Positions 1-10,739 are shown, counted from the first letter of the stretch. The stretch: 64,000 nt of DNA from Lumbricus terrestris (GCA_949752735.1 OX457050.1:44808284-44872283); one strand, 5' to 3'. Numbers and translations are program-made. Notes: a model not told the origin generated them from the sequence alone.

Positions 1-284
1 TCCTAATATGAGCCATATTGAAAATTCAAAGTCTTATTTTGATTCAAAGATTAGACTTAGACAAAATGAAATTTTTAATATTGATGGGTTGTAAGAATTC
101 GTAATGAGGAGGCAGCAAATATATCTCCCACGTATATTAAGAGGTTTTATGACCTGATTCCCCATTGAACTTCTGCTATGAAGCGAGTTAATTACAATAT
201 CACAAAATATTGAATTTTTTCATTCTTCAAACTTTAATATAAACTATATTTACGACAAATGCGCTGTGTTTTCCCATTTATATA

Positions 285-690
285 TAAAGTGGCGCAATTT
301 TTAGTATGCGACTCTTCCGCAAAATTTTGAGAAGGGCTATACGAGTGTAAAAATAAGATATTCTCTTTTGTATGTGATTAAGGGATACGTTGGAGACTTA
401 TATATCCCTACAATGGGATTCTCACAAAACACTATTATTGCGCACTCTGTACAAAGAGTTTGTACAGTGATACATGTTTTCCGCTTATATGATCAAAAAA
501 AGCAACGCTCGATGATAATAGAAAGATCAAAATATGTTGTAAGGAGATTCCATCCTAAGTGAGCTAAAATTTTATTATTTTTCATAAAGCCTAACTAACT
601 TATTCCCATTCACAGTGGATTATCAAAGTACACTAGACGACGTATTTGATTGGAAAAGTTTGTTAATAATGGTTCTGTGTACTAATTAAT
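285..690 (+). repeat. Dispersed repeat, copy A
   Basis: This stretch shares long interrupted similarity with the reverse complement of 31190-31490, and its 3' part (about 600-690) also resembles 21775-21905 and the reverse complement of about 7950-8235. Shared landmarks are a GGGCTATACGAGTGTAAAAA stretch, a GTACAAA...GTTTGTACAG stretch and a block around ACTAGACGACGTATTTGATTGG. All copies carry stops and indels, so this looks like remnants of a mobile or formerly coding element. I cannot assign it to a transposon class. The rest of 1-1422 shows no credible gene. Confidence 0.6.
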
Positions 691-1422
691 GACTTCCATC
701 AATTATTATAATTAGTTGTTTTGTTTTGAGTATGTAATTTTTTTAAATTTAATTTATTAATACCATGTATAAATGATATGGAGAGCTGCAAGAGGTGAAA
801 TTTGGCTTTAAAGCATTTTTCACTCCAAAACAGGCAATAACACCGTTTTAGCGCTCGCTGTATATATAAAAAATTAACAAAGTATCCTATCAAAGTTGGA
901 AATATGAACAACCAATTTTACAATTCTAACAAACAAAGATTGGTTTTCTCTCAGCAACCACATGCCCATTTGGGTAATAAATCCATAGCATCTATACAAA
1001 GTATCTTCTAGCGAGGTAAAAATATTTAAATACATTTATAAAAATACTTGATAAATCTCTTTGCTGTCATGTATTGATATTCATTATCTGTACTGTACAT
1101 GCCAGTGAGTGTACTTCAACTATATGATTACAAATTAAAATCAAAAATATCTAATTAGTATAATTATAATTTTGACATATCATTTAGATACTCTATTGGA
1201 AATTTATTAGTTAGTATGTATATACAATAGAACATATTGACATTGTGAGAGATTTATTGGTAGATTATTATTTATTTTTGTAGTTATAACACAAAAGCTT
1301 AATTAGAAAATTTTACAACACAATTACATATTAATAAGCCTTAATTAGCATGATTTACTATCTAATTAATTCAAAATCTTTGGTACAATAATTATTTAAC
1401 ATCATATATTTTTAAATAATGT

Positions 1423-2262
1423 TTATTTATGCATTTTTTTTTGTAATTCATGCAATGCTAAATCCGACTTAACTAATTGTTCCTGATAAAACAAAAGTTC
1501 TTTGTTTGCAGTGTCAACTTCATTTTCCAATTCAGCAACATAATTTATTTTAAGCTGTAATTCCTTTTTAGAAGCTGAGAGATCGTTCTTAAGGTCTTCA
1601 ATTTGCTGGACACTCCCATTAAGCAGAGAAGTGGCATTTACAACTTTCCCATTCAGTTCTTCGATAGCTGCATTTTTTATATTAATATATTTTTCATTTT
1701 CATCTTTAAGTTTTTTAACTACAGAATTAAATTCATCATTCAATTGCCTGTTTATATCTTTTAGTCTGTCGCATTCTAATTTCTTTTCAAAACTGTCTTT
1801 AATAAGTGCTTCGCAGGCATTTCGCAGTTTTACAATATTTTCTAGAATCTTCTGCATGTTTTTTTGTTCACCCAACTTTTTAACTTGCATTTCTATATCG
1901 TATATTTTTTTCTCAATAGATTTAATTCTTAAAGTGCCATTTTCATTTGCATTTCGCAGTGCTTCTTTTTCTTTTAAAAGAAACTCACAATTTTCACCAA
2001 TCAATCTATTTTCCTGTTCTAATTTTTTCCTCACCAACTTAAGATCCGCTATATCAGACAATCTGTCTTCACCAATACTAACTAGTTCATTGATTTTATT
2101 TTCTAATATTGCATGTGAATCTACATGCTCTCCATTTAAAGACTCGATCGTATCCTTTAAGCCATTAGTTTCTGTTCTCTGTAGATTCGCCTCATTCTCT
2201 ACGTTTAGATTTTCATTTTGCAAGGTTATATCACTCTGAATCAGTTTTTCATCTTCAGACAT
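1423..2262 (-). CDS. Coiled-coil protein, unknown function
   Basis: The frame encodes 279 residues. I chose the ATG at 2262 (MSEDEKLIQSD) because it follows a CCC triplet by nine bases; longer readings add a few hydrophobic residues outside the usual start signal. Almost the whole protein is charged, Glu/Lys/Leu/Asn-rich sequence with heptad-like spacing, predicted as a long parallel coiled coil from about residue 15 to the C-terminus. No catalytic motif or membrane segment is visible. Such proteins serve in spindle-pole, cytoskeletal or tethering roles, but nothing here selects one. The opposite-strand open frame over the same interval is a low-complexity shadow. Confidence 0.8.
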   Translation of the reverse strand: MSEDEKLIQSDITLQNENLNVENEANLQRTETNGLKDTIESLNGEHVDSHAILENKINELVSIGEDRLSDIADLKLVRKKLEQENRLIGENCEFLLKEKEALRNANENGTLRIKSIEKKIYDIEMQVKKLGEQKNMQKILENIVKLRNACEALIKDSFEKKLECDRLKDINRQLNDEFNSVVKKLKDENEKYINIKNAAIEELNGKVVNATSLLNGSVQQIEDLKNDLSASKKELQLKINYVAELENEVDTANKELLFYQEQLVKSDLALHELQKKMHK

Positions 2263-2539
2263 TATAGTAATGGGTAAAAAAACCAATGTTTTTAATTATG
2301 ATCTGCTTTATTCCACACAAACTGTCAATACGTGTCAATTAATAATGCTTTATTATTTGATAATGCATAATATATTTAACAAAATTCAATTATAGTTTAT
2401 TGCAACTATATTGTTAAGTCGTAAATTTTAAGTGCATGCATAGTACTTTTTCAATGCTTTCAACAAGTTTCTGGAAAATTCTTTGAAATATTATTTCACA
2501 TACACAAAATATTAGCTTTCTAATATCCATACTTTATGA

Positions 2540-3290
2540 TGCAATTTATAAAACCTACAAACGTTCAAGTGAGTTTAAATCAGGAGATTTATCACCTTAG
2601 TTAAGCAATTCAATATTGTTTCTATCAAAACAATCCATTGATGGTCTTTATATGTAGCAAGATGCACCGTCTTATTGAAAATATACCTGTCAAGGCACAT
2701 TAGGTATGTTGATTTATATAAATTATTGGACATGTTATATATATTTAGCTCTTGGTAGAATGAAATCTAATTGATCAATTCATTTACAAGAGACATATAA
2801 TATTTCTCCAAATTCAAACTTTAAATCCGATCCACGTGCTAAGATTCATAAGCTATATTATTTTCATGATACAACACCGATGTATTAAATGATGAAATAT
2901 CCTAAATGTATATTCATCATCTGCAATTCCAAGAAACACTGGCAAAAAACCATAATGATTGGTATGTGCCATATAGATTTTCTTGAAACCCTCTTTCATA
3001 TCAAGGCGGTTGTGTCATTTTTCAGGTCACCCGAGGTTTATAATGGATTTCAATAAAATCTTTTCTTTTAAAAAATTCAAATAAACAATGTAATCAGAAT
3101 CAACCCCGCGTTTTAAATTTCCTCGTTCCTTCATTTATTTGTCATATCAGCAATGGCTGATTTTGGAATACCAAGCTGTTCGGTAACATATCTTATAGTA
3201 TGTTTTTCAAATGTCAATGGCATATTGTAAACTTTAATACGCGTTTCCCACAGTAAGATCTATTATTAAACATGATTTTTTTGTACAGGT
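2540..3290 (-). mobile_element. Decayed Tc1/mariner-like transposase
   Basis: Read on the minus strand, broken frames contain FQ*DGASC (about 2690-2665) and, downstream, KSPDLNSLERL (about 2610-2575). These match the FQQDGASCH and SPDLNPIE hallmarks around the second catalytic Asp and the third acidic residue of Tc1-type DDE transposases. Stops and frame changes interrupt the frame throughout, so this is a fossil. Its ends are not defined. Confidence 0.55.
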
Positions 3291-3359
3291 ATTTAAATTT
3301 AACTAATGTAATTTTATAAAAATATGTAGTATGGCTAATTATATTAAAATTCATTGCAT

Positions 3360-3800
3360 ACAATGGATTTCATATTTATAAATATATTATAGTATTCTCT
3401 TATCCAGATTTTTGTCCATGATCAAAATATTTTAATTCTGATTGATATCTAAAATATTTTCGTTACAAACTTCCAACTATTTCGTTTTTGCTTACTTGAT
3501 GATACGTAAAATTGCAACAAAAATCCATAGTTATGACTCATTGCCCTCTTTCGTATTTACAGTTCCAATCTTTATTTCGTCAATCTCAACAATTTGGTCT
3601 GGCTCACCAATGACAAAAATGGGTTATTATATATGTTGTAGATAAGTTTACAAATTTGTATAACATCTTGGGAATTTTTTCCTATTTCAAAAATTGAAAT
3701 TCACCACGATTACATATTCTCATTATTTTTCCACATTCAGGAAAGTTTGAGTTCTTCATGGCACCTGAAGAAAAATTTTCAATTATCTCATATTGAATTG
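3360..3800 (-). mobile_element. Decayed ISXO2/IS1595 (Merlin)-like transposase fragment
   Basis: On the minus strand around 3610-3530 the reading GEPDQIVEIDEIKIG, followed by a W-I-F pattern after a stop, matches the ISXO2-like signature G-x-P-x-x-[IV]-V-E-I-D-E-x-K-x-G ... W-V-F-G around the first catalytic Asp. The frame is closed by stops on both sides. A second, independent remnant of this family lies at about 46090-46760. The remaining DNA up to the cullin start at 4331 holds nothing I recognise. Confidence 0.45.
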
Positions 3801-4330
3801 ATTTATAAATATTTATATTTTTCATTCGGTTTTTAATAGAATATAAATAAATTTCATGTGTATGTTTACATGTTTGTATAAATACTATTAAATGTATTAA
3901 TCATTAATTTCAGTTGCATTTTCTATTACAAGCACAATATCATTAATCTATAATTATAGTGTGGCGAAACATGCAACCAAATGGGATTTTTAATATTTTC
4001 ATACATAATAATTTTAACTATTAATAAAATATAATATCCTAAAACCACCATGTAACATATAGATTTTTATACCTGTGAGCGTATTATTGTGAATAAATAT
4101 GTTGCGATTTGCTGTGTGCTAAGTTGTTGTCAATCATAAATTTAAGGTTCATCTTCTCAAAATCATGTCGTATGTTTGGAAATATTTGATGCCCATCAGT
4201 CCTGTCTATAATTCTATTTACACACAATTCAAGACCAACTATCAAAAACATATCAAGTTAGGCCTTATAGGTACGATTAACACAAAACCTAAACAAAGCA
4301 AAACAAAAATAAAACCATAACAAAACAAAC

Positions 4331-6718
4331 ATGGACATATGCAGGCAAGATATTTCAGAAAGCACATTCAACGAGCTGTGGCTAATATTATACAAAGAAT
4401 TTACAAGCCTTTACAATATAGAACAGTGTGATGCCACTCTTGCATACAACACTATATTTGCAATTTGTACAAGCAGTCAAATATTACAGAATAAACTGTA
4501 TTGGAAAATTGGAGATTTTCTATACAATCGATGTAATGAAATGAGGGAAGAATTGGTTAGAATTATACAAAATGGGCAGTCAATTAATACAATGGCTGAT
4601 TCTATAGAAAATAAAAATACTATACTTAAACACAACCATGCGGATGTAGTACATAATACTCAAGCAAATAACCCAAAAGATATGAAATTTTTCGCAACAA
4701 ACACCAATTTTATTGTTGTAGAGGCATATAATAGGAAATTCAAGGAGTTTTCATTTCTTTTGGACTCGATTAACCAATTATGTAGCTTTTTGAATGACTG
4801 TATAAAAAGTAGAAAAATTAAAGACTTTGGCTTTCTTTTATGGGAAAAATGTGTTATACAGACACTTTATGCACGCGAATATGATATATTTGGAGTTTTG
4901 TTTACTATGCACGATAGCGATCAAAGACAGTTATTTATAGAAGGTTTAAGACAAATTGTGCCAGATGTATCCATTCCTCTGTTATATTATGAACAAAAAT
5001 ATGAGGCACGTGCGCTCAAAGAAATACGTAAACGATATAGGCACATAGACGCAGAGACATGCCTGCTTAAATATGTAGAACAGTATGTTGAAATAGTGCG
5101 AGCAGAAGCTATAAATTTCAAAAACACTTTTCTTGCGGAAAGCATAAATAAAACAGAAAGCTGTCTTGCAGAAACTCTTCTGGCGAGTAGAGGTCTACAT
5201 CTTGTGGACGCGCTTGTAAATTTGATGATCTCGGGAATCTCAATTTCAAGCAATACTAGTGACAGTAGTAATGTAAATTGTGCAGATTCTAACAACCCCA
5301 AATACAATTTTCTACTTTCTTCTACTCCCAATGCGAATTTTATAGAAGACCTTCAAACATTCAATACTAAGTTTTATACAAACGAAAATTTTTTAGAACT
5401 TAAAGTTTTGATAGAAAAAAATGGATATGAAGGAGAAGCCTTCTTACGTGGATGGAAAAGTATAAATCCTACTTCGAACGTTGATAGTAGGAAATTCAAA
5501 GACGATTGCAACACGATTGCGGTGTTTAGAAGCTTAAGTTCACTTTCTGATGGATATATTTTATATAAAAAAGCATATTGTCTTTTTATAACCAAGGTTC
5601 TTTCATCATCCACATCTCTTTTAAATAATTCTATGGTCAAAATATATGCTTTATGGAAAAAATTAAATATATTTAATCATGTTGATAAAGATATGATACA
5701 AATTTTAATACAAATTCTTAAAAGACATCTTCAAACAATAAAGCCGTGCTTTATGACCCGATTGGCAGAATATTCTACACGTATGGTGTCTTCTTCAAAT
5801 CAACATGTTCTTTTAGAACAACAACCTTTTCAAACATTTTCTAAGCAAATTGCATTTTTCTCTCAGATGCTTGCATTGGTCAGTAACAATAGAGAGTTTA
5901 CAAGTATTTATCAAGAAGTTTGTGCCAGGCGTATTCTTGCACGGACATCGAATGTAGAACTTGAGCTATTGCTTATCAAAAGCATTGATGCCTTCGCAGA
6001 TTCACAAATTGCAAAAATGATACGCGAATTGGAGCATGATACTCCACACATTCGAATTTTAGACGAAAGTTGCTGGGATATGTATTGTGGAGATCTTCAC
6101 AGCGTGACTCTTAGTAAAAAAATTGTGGAAATGATTCAAACCGAAGTGCCGTCGTTTTCGTGTCTCATTGAAGGCTCTTCTGTACGTTATTTCTATACAA
6201 ATAAACAAACCAAAAGGAACTTTAGAATTTCTCATAAATTTAGCAAATTGACCATACGAATAGATAATGTAGTTTTTGGAGTTTCTCCCATACAATATAT
6301 GATTATAGATATGTTAAGTAAAGGAGCCTTAAATATTGAATCTCTCTCAAAAAGCCTTGGAATTGATGAATCTGTTGCCGAACAGTATCTCGATATTCTG
6401 TTGGAGAATTCTTTAATTTGTAGATATAAGGAGAAATATACACTTGCAAGACCAGCACCCTCTAAATCATTGGATATAAGTGATATACAGTATAGTTCAG
6501 CAGGAATGTATGAGGTAGATGTATCGTCATATATACAATCTCTTACTATGCAAATTTTAAAAAAAACCAAGGCAGAAACCTTTTCACATTTATACTTTAA
6601 AGTTAAAAGCATTTCTAAATGCAAAGTGAATATTGGAGAATTTGAGCAAATAATTAAAAAAATAGAAGAAAGAGGATTCTGTGAGTGGGATGGAGAGATT
6701 GTAAAGTATGCAGATTAA
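4331..6718 (+). CDS. Cullin family scaffold (cullin-RING ubiquitin ligase)
   Basis: At 795 residues this is a normal cullin length. The N-terminal half is helical repeat. Around residues 500-570 lies the cullin-homology stretch, with an F-x-x-x-Y...A-R-R-I-L-A pattern corresponding to the conserved YRKDLARRLL block. A winged-helix segment (PIQYMIIDMLSKGALNIESL) follows near 655-680. The last 65 residues form the C-terminal winged helix, with ILKKTK at about 742-747 in place of the usual IVRIMKxRK neddylation motif, so the acceptor lysine appears kept. The protein would scaffold a RING E2 module and a substrate adaptor. Which cullin (CUL1, CUL3 or APC2) is unclear. No CCC precedes this ATG, but it is the first ATG of the frame. 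Confidence 0.72.
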   Translation: MDICRQDISESTFNELWLILYKEFTSLYNIEQCDATLAYNTIFAICTSSQILQNKLYWKIGDFLYNRCNEMREELVRIIQNGQSINTMADSIENKNTILKHNHADVVHNTQANNPKDMKFFATNTNFIVVEAYNRKFKEFSFLLDSINQLCSFLNDCIKSRKIKDFGFLLWEKCVIQTLYAREYDIFGVLFTMHDSDQRQLFIEGLRQIVPDVSIPLLYYEQKYEARALKEIRKRYRHIDAETCLLKYVEQYVEIVRAEAINFKNTFLAESINKTESCLAETLLASRGLHLVDALVNLMISGISISSNTSDSSNVNCADSNNPKYNFLLSSTPNANFIEDLQTFNTKFYTNENFLELKVLIEKNGYEGEAFLRGWKSINPTSNVDSRKFKDDCNTIAVFRSLSSLSDGYILYKKAYCLFITKVLSSSTSLLNNSMVKIYALWKKLNIFNHVDKDMIQILIQILKRHLQTIKPCFMTRLAEYSTRMVSSSNQHVLLEQQPFQTFSKQIAFFSQMLALVSNNREFTSIYQEVCARRILARTSNVELELLLIKSIDAFADSQIAKMIRELEHDTPHIRILDESCWDMYCGDLHSVTLSKKIVEMIQTEVPSFSCLIEGSSVRYFYTNKQTKRNFRISHKFSKLTIRIDNVVFGVSPIQYMIIDMLSKGALNIESLSKSLGIDESVAEQYLDILLENSLICRYKEKYTLARPAPSKSLDISDIQYSSAGMYEVDVSSYIQSLTMQILKKTKAETFSHLYFKVKSISKCKVNIGEFEQIIKKIEERGFCEWDGEIVKYAD

Positions 6719-6964
6719 TAATATAAATAAACTGTTTTACTAATATTGGATGCTATGTTAATTTACAATAATAAATTTATATGATTATATAAAATAAAAA
6801 CCATTAGTTATTTATAAAAAGAATAAATATTTCAGTTAAACGTTTTGTTATAATAAGTACAAGGCCTGTTAATTTCTATTATAAAATTCAAAATTATTCA
6901 TAAAAATATATTTATTTATAATCATGTATCATAAAAAAATATACATGAATCATAATATATCATT

Positions 6965-7579
6965 CTAAAGCTCTAAAAAATATTCTTCACATGTTTCTTT
7001 ACCTTCCAATCCTTTAACAAACTCTTGCACTACCATTGCACCTAATAAGCATTCATAAACAAATCTGTTTGCAATATTTTTAGTAATACATTTTTTTTCT
7101 GAATGTTCAGGTACTTTTCTAAAAGATAAGCATTTTGAACATACAAAATATGTTTTAAAATGATCAACAAAGCATTTGTCATCTATTGCAAACATTACAG
7201 ATGCTTTCTTGCCATCAGTAACTGCAAAATTTTTGTTAATCAATTCTAAATTATCAGGAACAAGTCTTTTAGTTTCCTCAATAATTTCATTAGAAACTGA
7301 AATGTGTCTTACTCCCAACAATACAAGATTCTTTAGAATCTCAGCTGCTATAAGTCCAGAAGTTCCTGATATTTTAATTTCTGTGGTTGTGAGCAGATTC
7401 TGCACGGTACCACCAAACAATCTTATTTGTCTATCATACTTTAAACTATCATTATTAAGTGAATTGTCTTCTATTATAGGCAAATTATCTTTTATATTTA
7501 TACAATCATTTCTTGTATTTGCTAATCCATTGCTATCAGAATTTTCTTTGGAGCTTAAATATTTTTTTTCTATACTCAT
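6965..7579 (-). CDS. Short E1 regulatory subunit (AOS1/ULA1-like)
   Basis: The 204-residue product (start ATG 7579 in GCCC-ATG; another in-frame ATG lies two codons upstream) has about 45 polar residues, then the diagnostic [10 protein letters not shown] block and the nucleotide-fold [11 protein letters not shown] segment of the AOS1/ULA1/UBA1 N-terminal E1 fold. The C-terminal [12 protein letters not shown] matches the end of the inactive adenylation half. The usual length is about 340 residues, so much of the middle is missing. These subunits pair with UBA2 or UBA3 to activate SUMO or NEDD8. A SUMO gene at 28426 favours AOS1; the EILKNLVL wording also fits ULA1. It is divergent from DPH3, with four bases between start codons. 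Confidence 0.7.
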   Translation of the reverse strand: MSIEKKYLSSKENSDSNGLANTRNDCINIKDNLPIIEDNSLNNDSLKYDRQIRLFGGTVQNLLTTTEIKISGTSGLIAAEILKNLVLLGVRHISVSNEIIEETKRLVPDNLELINKNFAVTDGKKASVMFAIDDKCFVDHFKTYFVCSKCLSFRKVPEHSEKKCITKNIANRFVYECLLGAMVVQEFVKGLEGKETCEEYFLEL

Positions 7580-7583
7580 GGGC
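7580..7583. promoter_or_regulatory. Shared GGGC between two divergent start codons
   Basis: The bases read CAT-GGGC-ATG. Leftward this gives GCCC-ATG for the E1-subunit gene, rightward GGGC-ATG for DPH3. Microsporidian CCC-like or GGG-like signals lie just upstream of start codons; here one G/C triplet appears to serve both genes, leaving no room for a conventional 5' UTR on either side. Confidence 0.7.
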
Positions 7584-7835
7584 ATGCCAAGTAGTACAGA
7601 CTATGATTCTTATTTTATGAACAATGATGCCGGATATTACGATGAGATTCCTATTTCCGACTTTGAATATGATAGAGAGCAAATGCTATTCAGTTATCCT
7701 TGTCCGTGTGGTGATCTTTTTTATATTAGCTTAGAAGAATTAAAACAAGGAGAAACTCTTGCAAGATGCCCATCATGTAGTTTAATTGTATGCTGTACAA
7801 ATATTGATTCAATATTGCAAGGCTATACAATATAA
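7584..7835 (+). CDS. DPH3: DPH3/KTI11 CSL zinc-finger protein
   Basis: The protein has 83 residues, the normal size for this family. It contains the DFEYD stretch, then the CSL zinc finger with a CPCGD pair and a CPSCS pair, which together supply the four Cys ligands of the single zinc/iron site, with ISLEEL between them. DPH3 donates electrons to the DPH1-DPH2 radical enzyme that starts diphthamide synthesis on eEF2, and in yeast it also serves Elongator-dependent tRNA wobble modification. The start at 7584 begins four bases from the divergent E1 gene; the longer upstream open frame is the antisense of that gene. Confidence 0.93.
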   Translation: MPSSTDYDSYFMNNDAGYYDEIPISDFEYDREQMLFSYPCPCGDLFYISLEELKQGETLARCPSCSLIVCCTNIDSILQGYTI

Positions 7836-7949
7836 TACTATATATCACACCTCATCAGATAATTTGTTGCATAATATTTTTAAAATTGTCAATATTACCA
7901 GAATGTAGAAAAGACAAGTAAATTTATTAATTGATAAAAATCATACAGC

Positions 7950-8235
7950 TTCCTTTATGCACAAAACCACCAACAATAAAGCGATCACATAATACATATC
8001 ACCCAGTGCACTTTGATAATTTGCTGTGGATGAATCGAAACGTAGAGTTCTTCGTTTTAAAGTACCAATTTGGAATTCGAGCCAAGATGTAAAAATAGAC
8101 GATTTTGTTGTCTATTGCTTTATGATCAAAGGAAAAGTCCAGGAAGCAACAATTTATCTTAACATATTATTTTATAAACGTATTGTTTAACGAAAACACG
8201 TTCATCAATAGTCCGTATGGTGCAATCGACAAATG
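7950..8235 (-). repeat. Dispersed repeat, copy B (degenerate)
   Basis: On the minus strand the block ATTATCAAAGTGCACTGG and the following 60 bases align with copy A at about 615-690 and with the other copies. Upstream similarity is weaker. It is a fossil and has no intact frame. It fills most of the 480-bp gap between DPH3 and the 3' end of SEC62. Confidence 0.45.
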
Positions 8236-8319
8236 GATAGATTTATAAAAACACTACATTGTACAATGAATATCTCTAAAAAATTAAAATACTAAGAGCA
8301 TTCATTTAGTAATATTTTA

Positions 8320-8934
8320 TTATTCATGTTTATATTCACTTTCAGGCTTGGTCCACTCATATAAAGGTACAAAGCTTCCAAAGAAGCCTACATCTGCAAA
8401 GAGATTTGGCCATATCCACAACTGCTGATTGCATGTCATTAATGTAATCAAGTATACAATCCAGCGTACTACACCTGATATTAGCATAAATAATAGGAAA
8501 CCAAAGAGTGGATATTTTAGATAATAAAGAACGTATCTATACCAATTTGGTGCATATATTGTCAAAGAAATAAGTCCTACTATACATACTATTAGCAGCA
8601 CAAGTGTTTTGTATATCCAAGCATGATCCTGGGAAGACCACATGAACTTGTCGTGAATTTCCAAATCTTTTTTAAGCGAAATATCTACTATACAGCCTTC
8701 TGTTAATGTAGACTGGTTGGCAACAGTTATTTTGAAAATTATTCCTTCTTCAAGCAAATATGCAATGAATTCCTTAATTTCATCTGCAGAATACTTTTTA
8801 GAGCTAAGAAGCTTGAGCATATCTACTGCTGTGAATGCATCTACTCTCTTTATATTTTTTAGCAGGCATTCCTTGGTAGGAAGAGTTCTTAACTCTTTAA
8901 TCATTCTCCCTATAGATGTATTATCCAATGGCAT
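8320..8934 (-). CDS. SEC62: Sec62, ER protein translocation subunit
   Basis: The 204-residue protein starts at the ATG of TTTTTGCCC-ATG (8934). The N-terminal cytosolic domain (about 1-100) is followed by two hydrophobic segments near 110-130 and 140-165. A C-terminal LWIWPNLFADVGFF...FVPLYEW signature is highly characteristic of Sec62 after its second membrane span. Sec62 works with Sec63 and the Sec61 channel in post-translational import into the ER. The protein is shorter than the yeast form (about 280 residues), as expected in reduced microsporidian proteomes. Neighbours are unrelated. Confidence 0.92.
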   Translation of the reverse strand: MPLDNTSIGRMIKELRTLPTKECLLKNIKRVDAFTAVDMLKLLSSKKYSADEIKEFIAYLLEEGIIFKITVANQSTLTEGCIVDISLKKDLEIHDKFMWSSQDHAWIYKTLVLLIVCIVGLISLTIYAPNWYRYVLYYLKYPLFGFLLFMLISGVVRWIVYLITLMTCNQQLWIWPNLFADVGFFGSFVPLYEWTKPESEYKHE

Positions 8935-9379
8935 GGGCAAAAATCCTGCAATAGAATATCTTTAAGATTATTGTTAGTTAATGATATTACAAGTCAATTT
9001 TAAAATACATTTAATATTCATTATAAACTATTATTTGTAGTTAATATGTTGTCAAGCACATTTCTTACAATGAGGGAGATTGAAGCACCTAAAAGTGTAA
9101 GATAGAACAAAAAACAAACTACTATTTATTGGCATTAAAAATCAAGTGCTTTCCTTCGTATTATTGCATGGTTTTTTAATATATACTGCGTCGTTGTTGC
9201 ATTTAATTTAGTCTGTTAAAATAATTTTAAATTACATATAAAAAATAAAAATAACACAACTGCTAATAATATTTTATTAACACTCAATAATCTCTTGATT
9301 AGGTGGCATGTTAAATACTTAAACATATTTTTATAATATCTATTTCAATTGGATGTCATAATTTCATTAAAGATACATT

Positions 9380-10020
9380 CAATTCGATTTTTCAGTTGCA
9401 CACGCGCTTCTGATAACCAAATTTATCAAAGTAGTTTTCAATAGAATTCGAGAATATAACCCGAAGCCTGCAAAATTAAAGTTTCCGCACTGGTTAATTC
9501 ACACATTGCTCATAATTAAAACAAGCGACTTGCTACCTAATTCAGTACAGTATTTTCTCAGCTCGTTTAAACAAATTTGAAAGTTTTATCCGTTAACCGC
9601 TTGATCATTATCTTACGATACAAATCTTATTTCGGTTCATAACGACAATCACGGAAATGTCTCGGCTTCTTGTTAATGGAACTGTAGTGATTGTCCTTAC
9701 TTCTGCTGAATATATTCCCAATCTCGGCCTTATATAAACGTTGAATCTCGTTTCATCCAAAAAGAAAGGATTTACGAACAATTTTTTGTTTATAAATTTT
9801 TACATTCTTGATAGAATTGTTGCTACGGTAGTTCCAGAAAATTCTAATATTATCCTGTTCCCATTACCTTCGAGGACCAGATATATTTATACACTTTCTG
9901 AGTTCAACTGATATGGATGTCCCAGCAGATCTTCTTTGACCATCCTGTTCATTCTCAGCACTGTTGCTTTCTTTGATATTCCTGCAAGACACTTCATCTC
10001 TTGACATATCGGGGAAAAAA
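9380..10020 (-). mobile_element. Decayed IS630/Tc1-superfamily transposase
   Basis: Minus-strand frames contain KEMKCLAGISKKATVLRM (helix-turn-helix region, near 10010) and, further on, NPFFLDETRFNVYIRPRLG followed by a V-P-L-T-R-S-R-D-I-S-V-I-V-V-M-N pattern. This matches the first-Asp region of DDE_3-type (pogo/Tc1-like) transposases, in which an F-[LI]-D-E-[ST]-x-[FW]-N-[LV] motif precedes a basic RxxG segment. Several stops interrupt it. The remainder of 8935-10181 shows no gene. Confidence 0.55.
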
Positions 10021-10181
10021 TGAAAATCAAGTTATTGGTTTGTGCTTAAACTTGTTTTGGCTGTCGTAATTAAATATTACAATTATATGATAAAACGCAA
10101 TAGATCAAAGGACATTGTATTTGATATGCCTTAACTAGGAAAATATCTTAACGACGTATTTATTCATAGCATTATTTGCCC

Positions 10182-10490
10182 ATGGCAATATATTTTTCAA
10201 AAACAGAACTTCCTAAAGATTGCAAATATAAAGAAATCAAAGGATCCTGTGCAACAGTCTATATTTCAAAGGAAACGGACATAGACAATAAAGCAATAAA
10301 AGCTGAAATGTCTAAGAACACCCGTCTAAATACAATTTATAAATTTAAAGATCAAAATATTACAGAATTAACAAATATTTATATGCAAAAAATAAATGAA
10401 TGTATTAACATTCTTACTGAAGAATATGGCATAGATCATGAAGTTTTAAAAAAATATTATGGAGATAAAATTATTAATGAAAATAGCTAA
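10182..10490 (+). CDS. Small protein of unknown function
   Basis: This is a 102-residue product whose ATG sits in TTTGCCC-ATG, the strongest start context of the window, which supports a real gene. It has a mixed N-terminal half with a possible beta hairpin (CATVYISKETDI) and a helical, possibly coiled-coil C-terminal half (about 50-95). There is no signal peptide, membrane span or metal motif. I do not recognise the family. It lies alone between transposon debris and an aquaporin gene. Confidence 0.75.
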   Translation: MAIYFSKTELPKDCKYKEIKGSCATVYISKETDIDNKAIKAEMSKNTRLNTIYKFKDQNITELTNIYMQKINECINILTEEYGIDHEVLKKYYGDKIINENS

Positions 10491-10625
10491 ATTTATTTAA
10501 CCATTAAAAGTATTTAAGATTTTTCTTTGATCTACAAATTTATAAATAACATAGTCAATTTATATATTTTTAAAAAGTCAAATCTATATTTTAAGTTTGA
10601 CAGCGTAATTTTAAAGTTAATATAA

Positions 10626-10739
10626 TTTTATTAAACTTAAATTTATATTTATATATAAAATAATGTTTTTGTTAAAATAATATTTTTATTAAACTTAAAC
10701 TAAAATTTATATATAAAATAATGTTTTTGTTAAAATATA
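10626..10739. repeat. Direct duplication of a ~57-bp AT-rich unit
   Basis: Two adjacent copies (10626-10682 and 10684-10739) begin TTTTATTAAACTTAAA and share an ATATATAAAATAATGTTTTT core. They differ by a small indel. They lie in the gap between the tail-to-tail genes at 10490 and 10838 and contain no frame. Confidence 0.7.

Noticed and set aside
971..1000. CCC-AA-ATG on the minus strand near 975
   Set aside because: The frame is about 31 codons with no conserved or structured features, so it is not separable from chance.
1631..2239. 202-codon plus-strand frame opposite the coiled-coil gene
   Set aside because: Ser/Phe-rich composition is the antisense of Glu/Lys coiled-coil codons; no start signal.
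10182..10490. KEOPS subunit (Gon7-like) identity
   Set aside because: Only size and a short helical pattern are comparable; no motif supports it.
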